NCBI RefSeq assembly: GCF_900447045.1
Contig: NZ_UAWH01000005.1
Coordinates: 124,001 to 188,000, forward strand
Length of the DNA: 64,000 nucleotides
Source of the DNA: Clostridium paraputrificum
GTDB lineage: Bacteria > Bacillota > Clostridia > Clostridiales > Clostridiaceae
Direction: 5' to 3'
Part shown: positions 1 to 10,108 of the stretch, one piece after another
How positions within the stretch are numbered: the stretch's first letter is position 1
Layout: each line of letters opens with the position of its first letter
The notes under the pieces: model-generated
What the model was told of the DNA's origin: nothing
Seen by the model: the letters and a program-made list of their open reading frames with translations, nothing else
Database searches by the model: none
Program-made: the position numbers and the translations under genes

Positions 1-1
1 A

Positions 2-676
2 AGTATGCCGGGATTTATTGATTCTATAAATGGTATACCAAAGGTTTGTTATGCAATAAGATGTATTGAAGGAAAGTGCATTACTAAGATAATAGAAGAG
101 AAGACTGGTCTAAAGACTTCAGTAGAGAATGATGGAAAATGTGTAGCTTTAGCAGAAAAGTTTAATGGAAATGCTACTGAATGTTCTGATTTTGTGTGTG
201 TTACTATTGGAACAGGCATAGGTGGGGGAATCTATATAAATAATAAATTACTTAGAGGAAGTACATTCCAAGGTGGGGAGTTTGGATTTATGAGATGTAA
301 TGAAAAAGGAATGTATAGTAATACAGCATCAACTTTAGCATTGATAAAAGAATATATGAAATATAAGAATTTAGATAAAGCAGTAGATGGACAAGTTGTA
401 TTTAATGATGGAGAAAAAGATTCTAAGGTAAAAGAAATTATAAATGAATGGTATGGATTAATTGCTACAGGAATATATAATTTAAGTGCCACTTTAAATC
501 CAGAAAAAATACTTATTGGTGGAGGAGTAAGTGAAAGAGAAGAGTTTATAGAAGAAGTAGTAAATGCATTGGAAAAGATAGAAGCTTGGAATGATGTTAA
601 GTGTGTTATTGAAAGATGTAAGCATAAAAATGATGCTGGAATGATAGGAGCTGTTTATAATTTACTTAATGAGTAA
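2..676 (+). CDS. ROK-family sugar kinase, 3' part only
   Basis: This is the C-terminal three quarters of a ROK (repressor, ORF, kinase) protein. The reading frame is open to the left edge, so the true start lies outside the window; the ATG at position 5 falls inside the conserved PGF/PGxVD segment and is not a start. Visible are the END segment with the catalytic Asp, the phosphate loop GTGIGGG, and GGEFGFM. The Cys-rich zinc motif usual after this point in ROK proteins is absent (CNEKGMYSNTAS stands there instead), as in beta-glucoside kinases of the BglK type. There is no helix-turn-helix in the visible part, so a cytoplasmic hexose or glucoside kinase is likelier than a repressor. The exact sugar is unknown. 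A hairpin terminator follows directly. Confidence 0.85.
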   Translation, partial: SMPGFIDSINGIPKVCYAIRCIEGKCITKIIEEKTGLKTSVENDGKCVALAEKFNGNATECSDFVCVTIGTGIGGGIYINNKLLRGSTFQGGEFGFMRCNEKGMYSNTASTLALIKEYMKYKNLDKAVDGQVVFNDGEKDSKVKEIINEWYGLIATGIYNLSATLNPEKILIGGGVSEREEFIEEVVNALEKIEAWNDVKCVIERCKHKNDAGMIGAVYNLLNE

Positions 677-690
677 CAAATAATTGGTTA

Positions 691-723
691 GGAAGCTTTG
701 CTTAGGCAAGGCTTCTTTTCTTT
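691..723 (+). terminator. Rho-independent terminator after the ROK gene
   Basis: A GAAGC...GCTTC stem extended by TTGC/GCAA around a TTAG loop, followed by TTTTCTTT. It ends the ROK transcript and separates it from the giant glucan synthase gene. Confidence 0.8.
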
Positions 724-784
724 GGAATTAAATATAAAATCTTGGGAAAACTATTTTAAGAATTATTTGTAAGGAGTGAAGACC

Positions 785-3700
785 TTGAGAGGTAGAGAAG
801 TTTTAAGTGAACTAAATAATGGTTTTTCTAAGATAAAAAATAATTATAAATATATTAAATCTTTGTCAAAGCAGGGGGAAGAGGTCTTAAGTTCTGGTGA
901 ATGGCTATTAGATAATATATATCTAGTAGAAAAGGAGTATAAGTCAATAAAGGAAAATATGCCTCATGATTATTTTTATAATTTACCTTATTCAGATAAA
1001 AATTTAGATGGTAATGTTCAAAGAATATATTCTTATGCTAAAGAATTTATCAAGAAGTATGAAGGAATAGTTACTGAAGATAAAGCAATAAGCTTTATAC
1101 AAAGTAAGGACGAAAAGTTTACTATGGGAGAACTTTGGGCATTTCCAATAATGCTACGAATAGCTATTATACTGGAATTATCAGATGTGACTGATATGCT
1201 TAAAAATGTTCAAAATGAGAAGAAATTAGGAAAGGATATTGCTTACAATATTATAGATTCTATAAATAAAAATGATTTAGAAAATATATTAGCTTATATT
1301 AATGAACATTATGAAAATATAGAAGGATTGTTTAAAGATGAGTTATTAAAAGTATTAAGAGATAATTCTATAGAAGAGAAAAGAGTATATGATTTAATCG
1401 AACAAAAATCTAGTGGATCTAGTGATAAGGAATCAGTAAAAAAGTATTTTATAGAAGGAAGCATTGAGCAAAATATAAGTACATATATAAGTGCATTAAG
1501 AAGTATAGAGAGTATAAGTTGGAAGAATTTCTTTGATTCTACATCAATAGTAGAAAAAAAGTTGCAAACAGACCCCTATGGAACATATGAAAAAATGGAC
1601 TTTAAGTCTAAGGATTATTATAGACATAGTATAGAAAAATTAGCTAGAAAGTTTCAGGTAGATGAAATAACATTAACGGAAAAAGCACTTTATCTTGCAA
1701 CTAGAGCTAAAGAGGAGGGAAAGAGAGCTTATAGGACTCATGTTGGATATTATATTATAGATGATGGAGTTAAAGATATATCAAATGAGTTGAATTTACA
1801 TGTTAAAGTAAATAATAAGTTTTCAGAAGGGCTATACATTACTATAAACATAGTATGTACCATGATGATTGTTTCATCAATTTTAGCATTCAGTTACATT
1901 CTAGGAGCACATTTTTCTACAGGACAACTGATTGTATCTGCTTTACTTATGATAGTTCCAGCTAATGAAATAGTTGTAGCCCTTATTAATTGGTCTGTTA
2001 GTAAGTTAAAGCCAATAAGGCATGTTCCTAAGCTAGATTTATCAGAAGGAATTCCAGATAATAAGAAGACAATTATAGTAATACCAGCTATAGTACCTAA
2101 TGCAAAGAGAACTGAAGAATTAATGAAACAGCTTGAAGTATCTTACCTAGGTAATAAGGATAAAAATTTATACTTTGCTTTGTTAGGAGATTTTAAAGAT
2201 AGTAAGGTTGAAAAAACTTCAGATGAAGAAGAAATAATAGAAGCTGGATTTAAAGAAGCATTAAGAATGAACAATAAGTATTTTAGTGGCGAAAAGCACT
2301 TTTTCTTTTTAAGCAGAAAAAAGATATATAACTCAAAAGAAGGGGTGTATATGGGCAATGAAAGAAAAAGAGGCAAACTTATGGAGTTCATGAACCTTCT
2401 TAGAGGGGAAGAGAACCATACTTTCAGTGTAATGAGTAGTTATATAGGAAGCTTAAAGGATATAAAATACATAATTACATTAGATGCAGATACTTTTATG
2501 CCAAGAGATTCAGCTATTAAATTAGTTGGAGCTATGAGTCATATTCTTAATAGAGCATGTGTTAAAAATAATTCTGTAAAACATGGATATGGGATTATGC
2601 AACCTAAGGTAAGTATATCTTTAGAAAGTAAAGATAAGTCTGATTTCTCTAGAATTTTTGCAGGAGAAGGAGGAATTGATGGATATTCAATTGCTTATTC
2701 AGATACATATGAAGATTTATTTGGAGAAGGTAGCTTTACAGGTAAAGGAATAATAGATATAGATGCCTTTAAAGAAGTTCTTGAAGGGGAAATTCCAGAT
2801 AATACTGTATTAAGTCATGATTTGTTAGAGGGAGCTTATGCAAAGTGTGCTTTAGTTACAGATGTAGAATTTATTGATAATTATCCATCTAGTTACGAAT
2901 CAAGCTGTAAGAGAATACATAGATGGGTAAGAGGAGATTGGCAAATTTTTAAGTGGCTATTTTCTAAAAAGATATCAGTATTATCTAAGTGGAAGATATT
3001 TGATAATTTAAGAAGAAGCTTATTAGCTCCAGTGTTACTTTTATCTATAATATTAAATCTTACATTTTTAAATGGAAGTAATCAGATGACATTTTTATGC
3101 TTTTTAGGAGCCATAGTACCATTAGTATTTACAGTAACAGACTTTGTTGTTACTCCTAGGAATATGATTAGGGGTACATTTAAAAGTATGCAACAAATAC
3201 TCTTAATAATTAGTTTTATACCATATCAAGCTTATCTTATGGTAGATGCTATCATAAGAACTATTTATAGAATGACAATATCTAAAAAACATAGACTACA
3301 ATGGCAGACAGCAGAAGAGGCAGAAAGAACAACTAATAATTCATTAAGTTCTTACTCAAAGAGAATGTGGTTCTCTATTTTTTGTGGAATATTAGTAGCT
3401 GTTTTAGCCATAGATGAAAGATTTTTAATAAGTATAATAAATTTACCTCTAGCTGTTTTATGGATAGTGAGTCCATACATAGCTTACTACATAAGTCTTC
3501 CTTTGAAAGAGGAAGTGTTTAAGCTTAAATATGAGGATAAAGAATATTTAAGAGATAATACAAGAAGAATATGGGCATATTATCAGGATTTTGTTAATGA
3601 AGAAAATAATTTTCTTGCACCAGATAACTATCAAGAACAACCATATAAAGGTGTGGCCCATAGAACTTCTCCTACTAATATTGGTATGGGGCTAATTAGT

Positions 3701-6700
3701 AATATTGTAGCCTATGACCTAGGTTATATAACTTTAGGAGAAGTTATTGATAGAATAGAACTAACTTTAGAGGGCATGAAAAAACTAGAAAAATGTGAAG
3801 GACATTTTCTTAACTGGTATGATACAAAAAGTTGTGAACCACTATGGCCTAGATATGTTTCCACAGTAGATAGTGGGAACTTATTAGGGTATTTGTGGAT
3901 TATAAATACAACTTTAGAGGAATATAAAAATAACCCTTTAATAAGAATTCAAGAAATATTAGCATTAAGGGATTCTCTTAAAATAATTGGGATAGAAGGT
4001 TTAATTAATAAAGAAGCTTTAAATAAGATGGAAGTAAAAGATTATATTCCAACCTTGGAGAAACTTCTATTGGAATTAGAAGAAATTGATATAGAGAATG
4101 AAGAAGATAATGAAAAAATATATTGGATAGGAAAAACAAAAAAAGAAATAAAGTTGAAAATATCATATTATCAATACTTTTTAGATGGAGTAGAAAAATT
4201 ATTAGATAATAAGTCAATAAAGAAAGCACCATCTATAGAAAGTTTTCTAAATCATTTAGATGAGATTTTAGGTTCCTCTGGAGATGAGTTTAAGGAGGCT
4301 ATAGAGGATAAGGTAAACAGTTTAAAGGTGCTTAAAGAAAGAATGGATAACATCATGTTAGATATTAATAATATGATGAATGATATGAACTTTAAGTTTT
4401 TATACAACAATGAAAGAGGATTGTTTGCTATTGGATATAACTTAGAGGAAAATTCATTGGGAAATTCCTACTATGACTTGTTGGCATCAGAATCAAGGGC
4501 TACTTCATTTATTACAATAGCAAGGGGAGAGGTTCCTAGTTCACATTGGTTTAATTTAAGTAGGGCTATGACTAATGCTTTTGGTGGAAAGAGCTTAGTT
4601 TCATGGAGTGGAACTATGTTTGAGTATTTCATGCCAGCATTAATAATGAAAAGCTATCCTAATACCTTGCTACAAATGACATATGATTCAGTAATAAAGG
4701 CACAGAAAAATTTCACAAAGACAAAAGAAATACCTTGGGGAATTTCAGAGTCAGCATATTATCAATTTGATGTAGCAGATAATTATCAATATAAGGCTTT
4801 TGGTGTACCTGGAGTAGGACTTAAAAGAGGGCTAGAAGATGAGTTGGTTATTTCGCCATATTCAACCTTAATGAGTTTACCTTACGCTAAAGAGAGAGGA
4901 ATAAGTAACCTTAGAGAATTAGAGAAAAAGGGTGCTTATGGTAGATATGGTTTTATTGAAGCTATAGATTATACTCCTAATAGGGTGAGTAAAATGGATA
5001 GTGGAGAAGACAATAATGAAAGCAAAGATGTTAGATGTTATATGGTGCATCATTTAGGTATGTCTTTGATGGGGCTAGATAATATTTTAAATAATAACAT
5101 ATTTCAAGAGAGGTTTCATAGAATTCCAGAGGTTAAGGCAACAGAGTTATTACTGAAGGAAAAGATTCCAGAGAAGATTACCTTTGAACATGAACAAGAT
5201 TTAGCTATAAAGAAGGAAATACTAGAAAGAGAAAACTTTGTACCTAGAATATATGAGGGAATAAAGAGAGAAAATCCAGAGGTGTTACTTTTATCAAATG
5301 GAAGTTATTCTACTATGGTAACCCTATCAGGTAGTGGATATGGTAAGAAGGATGGAATGACAGTTTATAGATGGAAGGGAGATAATACTTCAGATAGTAG
5401 TGGTATGTTCTTCTATATTAAAAATTTAAATTCTAATGATTATTGGAGTGCAACATATGAGCCATGTAAATATGGTGGAGAAGATTATAATGTAGAATTT
5501 ACTTTAGATAAAGCAAAATATAGTAGAAGAGATGGATCTATTAAAACAACTATGGAGGTGGTTGTATCTCCTGAGGATGATGTTGAAGTAAGAAAGATTA
5601 CTTTAAAAAATACAGGAGATAAAGGAAGAAGCATTGAAGTTACAAGTTATATGGAGGTAACCCTTCAATCTTTTGAGGGAGATGCTGTTCATCCAAGTTT
5701 CTCAAATTTATTTATAGGAACAGAGTTTAATGATGAAGGAAAATGTCTTTTAGGAAATAGAAGGGCTAGAGTTAAGAATGGTACTGTACCTTATATATTC
5801 CACAAGGCTATTACATCATCAGAGATGGAAGGTGCAATTACCTATGAAACATCAAGGGTTAATTTTATAGGTAGAAATAGAGATTTAAGGAATCCTAGTG
5901 CAATGGATAATGATTCATCCTTATTAAATACAGTAGGAATAGTCCTTGATCCTATTATGAGCATGAGAGTTAGATTAAGGCTTGAACCAGGGGATGTTAA
6001 GGAAGTTTATTATATAACCGGAACAACAAATGATAAAGAAGAAGCTTTAGCTCTTGCAGAAGAATATGGAGAAGTTAGCAAATTAGATAAGGTGTTTAAT
6101 TCATATAATAAAGCTATTCAACTTGAGTTAAAAGCTTTAGGAATAAAGTCTTCACAAGCAAACATTTATCAAAGCTTAGCTTCATATATACTATTCCTTC
6201 ACAGTGGTAGAAGAGATAGGGAAGATTACATAAAAAATATTAGTAAACATCAGCAAGATTTATGGGCTTATGGAATATCTGGTGATTTACCTATAGCTAT
6301 GGCAGTAGTTAAAGGTGAAGAAGATATGGATTTGGTTAGAGGGATGATAAAGATGCATTATTATTGGAAGATGAAAGGTTTAAAAGTAGACTTTCTAATT
6401 TACAATGATGAAGAGGCATCTTACGAGCAACCAATGCAAAAGAGTATTATAAGTGCAATAAACTTATCTAAAGAAGGAGACATTCTTAATAAACCAGGTG
6501 GAATATTCCTTCATAATAAATCCACTATGGGTGAAGATATAAAAGACTTCATTATAGGAATATCAGCACTATATGTAGATGGTGAAAAGGGCTCTATAAT
6601 AACTCAAATTAAAGAAGTGGATACAAGTGAAGAGGTTGAATTCTTAAGACATAAGGAATTAGTTGAAAAGAGTAAGATAAATGTACAAATAAATAAAGAA

Positions 6701-9163
6701 GAAAAAATAGATTATGGTGAAAAAATTCTTAGGAATATAGAAGAACTACCTAAAAATAGCGTTTCTAGAAATGATGATTTAAGTAAAAAATTAGATTTTT
6801 GGAATGGATATGGAGGATTTGATCCAGAAGATAAGAGTTATGTTATAAGGCTAAGTGACTATAATAATACTCCTGCTCCATGGATAAATGTAGTTTCAAA
6901 CGAAGACTTTGGCTTCCATATATCAGAAGTGGGTTCAGGATATACATGGTGTGGAAATAGTAGAGAGAATAAAATAACTCCTTGGAGTAATGACTGGGTA
7001 ATAGATCCCCCAGGAGAAGCGCTTTATATTAGAGATAATAACAGTGGAGTGTATTTCTCTATAACACCTAAACCAGTTAGAGATGGAGGAGAATATATTA
7101 TTAAGCACTCTTTTGGATATTCTACATTTACTCATACAGCCTACAACATAAAAGGTGAGATGCAGGTTTTCTGTCCTAAGGGAGAAAAGTTAAAAATACA
7201 AAAGGTTATTTTAGAAAATCTATTAGATAAGGAAAGAGAAGTATCAATATACTACTATGCTCAATTAGTATTAGGGGTATTTAATTATGGAAGTGCAAAA
7301 TATATTTCTACAGAGCTAGAAGAAAATTATATTTGTGGGCAAAATCCATATAGCCAATACTTTGGAAATATGAGAGCTTACTTAACTATTTTAGGTGGAG
7401 AAACCTTATCTTTTACAGGTGATAGAAAAGAATTCCTTGGAGTAGGTGAGGATATATCTTCTCCTAATGCTTTAAATTATAAAAACTTATCTAATAAAAC
7501 AGGAAGTATATATGATCCTTGTTTAGCAACTGAAACTAAGGTTAAATTAGCTCCAAGGGAGAAAAAGGAGATAATTATACTATTTGGTCAAGATGAAAGT
7601 AAGGAGAATATATCAAAATTAATAGATAAGTATAAAAATATTGAAGAATGTTACAAAGCCTTAGAGGAAGTAAAACAATATTGGTCAAATTTCCTAGGAA
7701 ATATACAAGTAGAGACAAAAGATAAGTCTATGGATTATTTGATTAATGGTTGGTTACTATATCAAACTTATAGTTGTAGATATTTAAGTAGAACTGCCTT
7801 CTACCAATCAGGAGGAGCCTATGGTTTTAGAGATCAACTTCAAGATTCTATGAATTTAGGAATTGTTAACCCTAATATAGCTAAGGCTCAAATAATAAGG
7901 AATGCATCAAGACAATATCTAGAAGGAGACGTACAACATTGGTGGCATCCTGTTGTAAATAGTGGAATAAGAACAAGATTTTCTGATGATTTATTGTGGA
8001 TGCCATATGCTACAGCTCAATATATAAAAAGAACAGGGGATTATAGCATATTAAATGAAAAAGCCCCTTATCTTGAAGATGAACCACTAAGAGAGGGAGA
8101 AGATGAAAGATATACAATTGTAAATAACTCTCCTACTGAAGGTACTGTTTATGAACATTGTATTAGAGCTATAGAAAAAGGATTGAAATTTGGTGAACAT
8201 AATATACCTTTAATGGGCAGTGGTGATTGGAATGATGGAATGAGCACTGTTGGTAATAAGGGCAAAGGTGAAAGTGTATGGCTTGGATGGTTCCTTTGTG
8301 ATATATTAAATGACTTCCAAGATATATGTAAATATATGAAGGATGAGGAAAGTCTAAATAGATATTCTGAAATGAAGGAGTTTATTAGAGAAAATATTGA
8401 AAAGAATGCTTGGGATGGTGGATGGTACAGAAGAGCATACTTTGATGATGGTACTCCACTTGGCTCAAGAGAAAATGAAGAATGTCAAATAGATTCCTTA
8501 GCAGAAAGTTGGTCATTAATTTCAGGTGTAGGTAAAAATGAAAGAGCTGTTGAAGCAATGGAGGCTGTAGATAAGAACCTAGTTAGAGAAGATAAGGGAA
8601 TGATTCTACTATTAGCACCACCCTTTGAAAAATCATCATTAGAACCTGGATACATTAAAGGTTATGTTGCTGGTGTTAGAGAAAATGGAGGTCAATATAC
8701 TCATGCAGCAGTATGGGTAATCTTAGCCTTAACTAAACTAGGCTTAGGAGATAAGGCTTGGAAGTATTACAATATGATTAATCCTATTAACCATTCAAAA
8801 ACTGAACTTGAATGTAGAACATATAAGGTTGAACCATATGTTATGGCAGCTGATGTATACATTAAAGAACCTCACGGTGGAAGAGGAGGCTGGAGTTGGT
8901 ATACTGGAGCTTCAGGCTGGATGTATAAAGTAGGTATTGAAGATATTTTAGGATTAAAACATGTAGAAGGAAAAGGATATAAGGTAGAACCTTGCGTGCC
9001 AGCAGATTGGACTGAATATAATATTAAGATTAATAATGAAAAAGAACATTATGATATTAAGGTTATAAGAGGTAAAGAAAACAAGATAAGAATAGATGGT
9101 AAGGAAATGGATATAATCCCTAAAGAGGCAGGCACTTTAAAAATAGAAGTTGAGTTTAAGTAA
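785..9163 (+). CDS. Cyclic beta-1,2-glucan synthase-like protein (GT84 + GH94)
   Basis: A very large membrane enzyme (about 2,792 residues) with the architecture of NdvB/Cgs cyclic beta-1,2-glucan synthases. In order: an N-terminal helical region; two membrane segments (about 350-405); a glycosyltransferase domain (about 430-730) with DADTF near 565 and RWVRGDWQ near 713; a further membrane block (about 745-885); a glucoamylase-like segment near 1,235 (SESRATSF); sugar-binding beta-sandwich regions; and a C-terminal GH94 phosphorylase domain with GSGDWNDGM near 2,480, which holds the general-acid Asp of that family. Known family members polymerise UDP-glucose, cyclise the chain and trim it by phosphorolysis. 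The start is set at TTG 785 because AAGGAG at 771-776 lies 8 nt upstream; the in-frame GTG at 776 overlaps that site. It stands alone between two terminators. The exact product in this organism is inferred. Confidence 0.88.
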   Translation: MRGREVLSELNNGFSKIKNNYKYIKSLSKQGEEVLSSGEWLLDNIYLVEKEYKSIKENMPHDYFYNLPYSDKNLDGNVQRIYSYAKEFIKKYEGIVTEDKAISFIQSKDEKFTMGELWAFPIMLRIAIILELSDVTDMLKNVQNEKKLGKDIAYNIIDSINKNDLENILAYINEHYENIEGLFKDELLKVLRDNSIEEKRVYDLIEQKSSGSSDKESVKKYFIEGSIEQNISTYISALRSIESISWKNFFDSTSIVEKKLQTDPYGTYEKMDFKSKDYYRHSIEKLARKFQVDEITLTEKALYLATRAKEEGKRAYRTHVGYYIIDDGVKDISNELNLHVKVNNKFSEGLYITINIVCTMMIVSSILAFSYILGAHFSTGQLIVSALLMIVPANEIVVALINWSVSKLKPIRHVPKLDLSEGIPDNKKTIIVIPAIVPNAKRTEELMKQLEVSYLGNKDKNLYFALLGDFKDSKVEKTSDEEEIIEAGFKEALRMNNKYFSGEKHFFFLSRKKIYNSKEGVYMGNERKRGKLMEFMNLLRGEENHTFSVMSSYIGSLKDIKYIITLDADTFMPRDSAIKLVGAMSHILNRACVKNNSVKHGYGIMQPKVSISLESKDKSDFSRIFAGEGGIDGYSIAYSDTYEDLFGEGSFTGKGIIDIDAFKEVLEGEIPDNTVLSHDLLEGAYAKCALVTDVEFIDNYPSSYESSCKRIHRWVRGDWQIFKWLFSKKISVLSKWKIFDNLRRSLLAPVLLLSIILNLTFLNGSNQMTFLCFLGAIVPLVFTVTDFVVTPRNMIRGTFKSMQQILLIISFIPYQAYLMVDAIIRTIYRMTISKKHRLQWQTAEEAERTTNNSLSSYSKRMWFSIFCGILVAVLAIDERFLISIINLPLAVLWIVSPYIAYYISLPLKEEVFKLKYEDKEYLRDNTRRIWAYYQDFVNEENNFLAPDNYQEQPYKGVAHRTSPTNIGMGLISNIVAYDLGYITLGEVIDRIELTLEGMKKLEKCEGHFLNWYDTKSCEPLWPRYVSTVDSGNLLGYLWIINTTLEEYKNNPLIRIQEILALRDSLKIIGIEGLINKEALNKMEVKDYIPTLEKLLLELEEIDIENEEDNEKIYWIGKTKKEIKLKISYYQYFLDGVEKLLDNKSIKKAPSIESFLNHLDEILGSSGDEFKEAIEDKVNSLKVLKERMDNIMLDINNMMNDMNFKFLYNNERGLFAIGYNLEENSLGNSYYDLLASESRATSFITIARGEVPSSHWFNLSRAMTNAFGGKSLVSWSGTMFEYFMPALIMKSYPNTLLQMTYDSVIKAQKNFTKTKEIPWGISESAYYQFDVADNYQYKAFGVPGVGLKRGLEDELVISPYSTLMSLPYAKERGISNLRELEKKGAYGRYGFIEAIDYTPNRVSKMDSGEDNNESKDVRCYMVHHLGMSLMGLDNILNNNIFQERFHRIPEVKATELLLKEKIPEKITFEHEQDLAIKKEILERENFVPRIYEGIKRENPEVLLLSNGSYSTMVTLSGSGYGKKDGMTVYRWKGDNTSDSSGMFFYIKNLNSNDYWSATYEPCKYGGEDYNVEFTLDKAKYSRRDGSIKTTMEVVVSPEDDVEVRKITLKNTGDKGRSIEVTSYMEVTLQSFEGDAVHPSFSNLFIGTEFNDEGKCLLGNRRARVKNGTVPYIFHKAITSSEMEGAITYETSRVNFIGRNRDLRNPSAMDNDSSLLNTVGIVLDPIMSMRVRLRLEPGDVKEVYYITGTTNDKEEALALAEEYGEVSKLDKVFNSYNKAIQLELKALGIKSSQANIYQSLASYILFLHSGRRDREDYIKNISKHQQDLWAYGISGDLPIAMAVVKGEEDMDLVRGMIKMHYYWKMKGLKVDFLIYNDEEASYEQPMQKSIISAINLSKEGDILNKPGGIFLHNKSTMGEDIKDFIIGISALYVDGEKGSIITQIKEVDTSEEVEFLRHKELVEKSKINVQINKEEKIDYGEKILRNIEELPKNSVSRNDDLSKKLDFWNGYGGFDPEDKSYVIRLSDYNNTPAPWINVVSNEDFGFHISEVGSGYTWCGNSRENKITPWSNDWVIDPPGEALYIRDNNSGVYFSITPKPVRDGGEYIIKHSFGYSTFTHTAYNIKGEMQVFCPKGEKLKIQKVILENLLDKEREVSIYYYAQLVLGVFNYGSAKYISTELEENYICGQNPYSQYFGNMRAYLTILGGETLSFTGDRKEFLGVGEDISSPNALNYKNLSNKTGSIYDPCLATETKVKLAPREKKEIIILFGQDESKENISKLIDKYKNIEECYKALEEVKQYWSNFLGNIQVETKDKSMDYLINGWLLYQTYSCRYLSRTAFYQSGGAYGFRDQLQDSMNLGIVNPNIAKAQIIRNASRQYLEGDVQHWWHPVVNSGIRTRFSDDLLWMPYATAQYIKRTGDYSILNEKAPYLEDEPLREGEDERYTIVNNSPTEGTVYEHCIRAIEKGLKFGEHNIPLMGSGDWNDGMSTVGNKGKGESVWLGWFLCDILNDFQDICKYMKDEESLNRYSEMKEFIRENIEKNAWDGGWYRRAYFDDGTPLGSRENEECQIDSLAESWSLISGVGKNERAVEAMEAVDKNLVREDKGMILLLAPPFEKSSLEPGYIKGYVAGVRENGGQYTHAAVWVILALTKLGLGDKAWKYYNMINPINHSKTELECRTYKVEPYVMAADVYIKEPHGGRGGWSWYTGASGWMYKVGIEDILGLKHVEGKGYKVEPCVPADWTEYNIKINNEKEHYDIKVIRGKENKIRIDGKEMDIIPKEAGTLKIEVEFK

Positions 9164-9181
9164 TAAGAGTAATAGAGTAAG

Positions 9182-9213
9182 GAGAAGCTGCTTTGATGGC
9201 TTCTCTTTTCTTT
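9182..9213 (+). terminator. Terminator after the glucan synthase
   Basis: Stem GAGAAGC...GCTTCTC with a 10-nt loop and a TTTTCTTTC tract, 18 nt after the stop codon. Confidence 0.85.
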
Positions 9214-9269
9214 CATTGTTTACAGAGTATAGAAAAATGTGTAAAATATAATTGGTTAGGTGGTGAATT

Positions 9270-10088
9270 TTGGTGAATAATAGTAAAAAAGGATTAGGAA
9301 TTATTATTGTATTATTTATTGTCCTAATAGGGGTTTTAACTCTTGGTATTCTTAAAGAAAAGAAAATGCAAAAAGATAGTGAGAGTGTAACTTCAGAATG
9401 GGTTGCGTCAAAAGATAACAGTACTAGTAAAGAAGATAAGAAGGAAGAAGAAAAGCCTTCTAATGAAGAGAAAAAAGAAGAGCAAGAAGCACCAAAAGAA
9501 GAGTATAAGGGGCTTTATAGCAAATTAAAAAATAAGGCTGATGTAAGAATGCTTGTATTAGGTGATGGATTGGCACTTAGCCAAGGTAGAAATACTACAG
9601 CTGGTATTTGGGATAAAGAAATAGCTAATTGGATGACTAATACCTATGGTAGCAAGGTAGAATTAGTTTCTCTTGCAAGGGCTGGTGCAACATCAGGAGT
9701 AGGGTATGAAGTTGCTGCAAATAATGATATAAGCAATTACGATTTAATCATTATTTGCTTTGGACAAAATGATAATAATAAGCTAACTAATATTAATACT
9801 TTTAATGCTAACTATCAGGGGATAATTAATAAGGTAAAAGAGAAAAATCCCGAGGGTACAATTTTACCTATATTACCAAGTACATTAGTTGCAGATAACG
9901 CATATAGAGTTGCTATACAAAATATTTCTGAAAATAACACTCTTAATGCAATTGATGTAAGCAATGAGTTTGCAAATTCTGGTGTAGCAATAAATCAACT
10001 TGTAGGTAACGGTGGATTACCAAATGATAAAGGTTATGGATTATATATTAAGGCTGTAACTAAGCATATAGAAAACTCAATGAATTAA
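9270..10088 (+). CDS. Membrane-anchored SGNH/GDSL-fold protein, probably inactive
   Basis: A 272-residue protein with a single N-terminal membrane anchor (about residues 8-28), a Lys/Glu-rich linker (about 29-80) and an extracellular SGNH-hydrolase-like domain. Block I reads LVLGDGLALS, so Gly100 stands where the nucleophilic Ser of GDS is expected. Block III is intact (FGQND). In block V (GNGGLPNDKGY) Asn247 and Leu250 stand where the catalytic Asp and His of DxxHP are expected. All three triad positions are thus substituted, which suggests a carbohydrate-binding or scaffolding role instead of esterase activity. The start is TTG 9270 or GTG 9273; AGGTGG at 9258-9263 fits either. It lies downstream of the glucan synthase but past a terminator, so a functional link is only suggested by position. 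Confidence 0.75.
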   Translation: MVNNSKKGLGIIIVLFIVLIGVLTLGILKEKKMQKDSESVTSEWVASKDNSTSKEDKKEEEKPSNEEKKEEQEAPKEEYKGLYSKLKNKADVRMLVLGDGLALSQGRNTTAGIWDKEIANWMTNTYGSKVELVSLARAGATSGVGYEVAANNDISNYDLIIICFGQNDNNKLTNINTFNANYQGIINKVKEKNPEGTILPILPSTLVADNAYRVAIQNISENNTLNAIDVSNEFANSGVAINQLVGNGGLPNDKGYGLYIKAVTKHIENSMN

Positions 10089-10108
10089 TTAACTAGGGGG
10101 AACAAAGG

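Noticed and set aside
776-784. GTG at 776 as the start of the glucan synthase
   Set aside because: It overlaps the ribosome site AAGGAG (771-776); TTG 785 is at the normal 8-nt distance.
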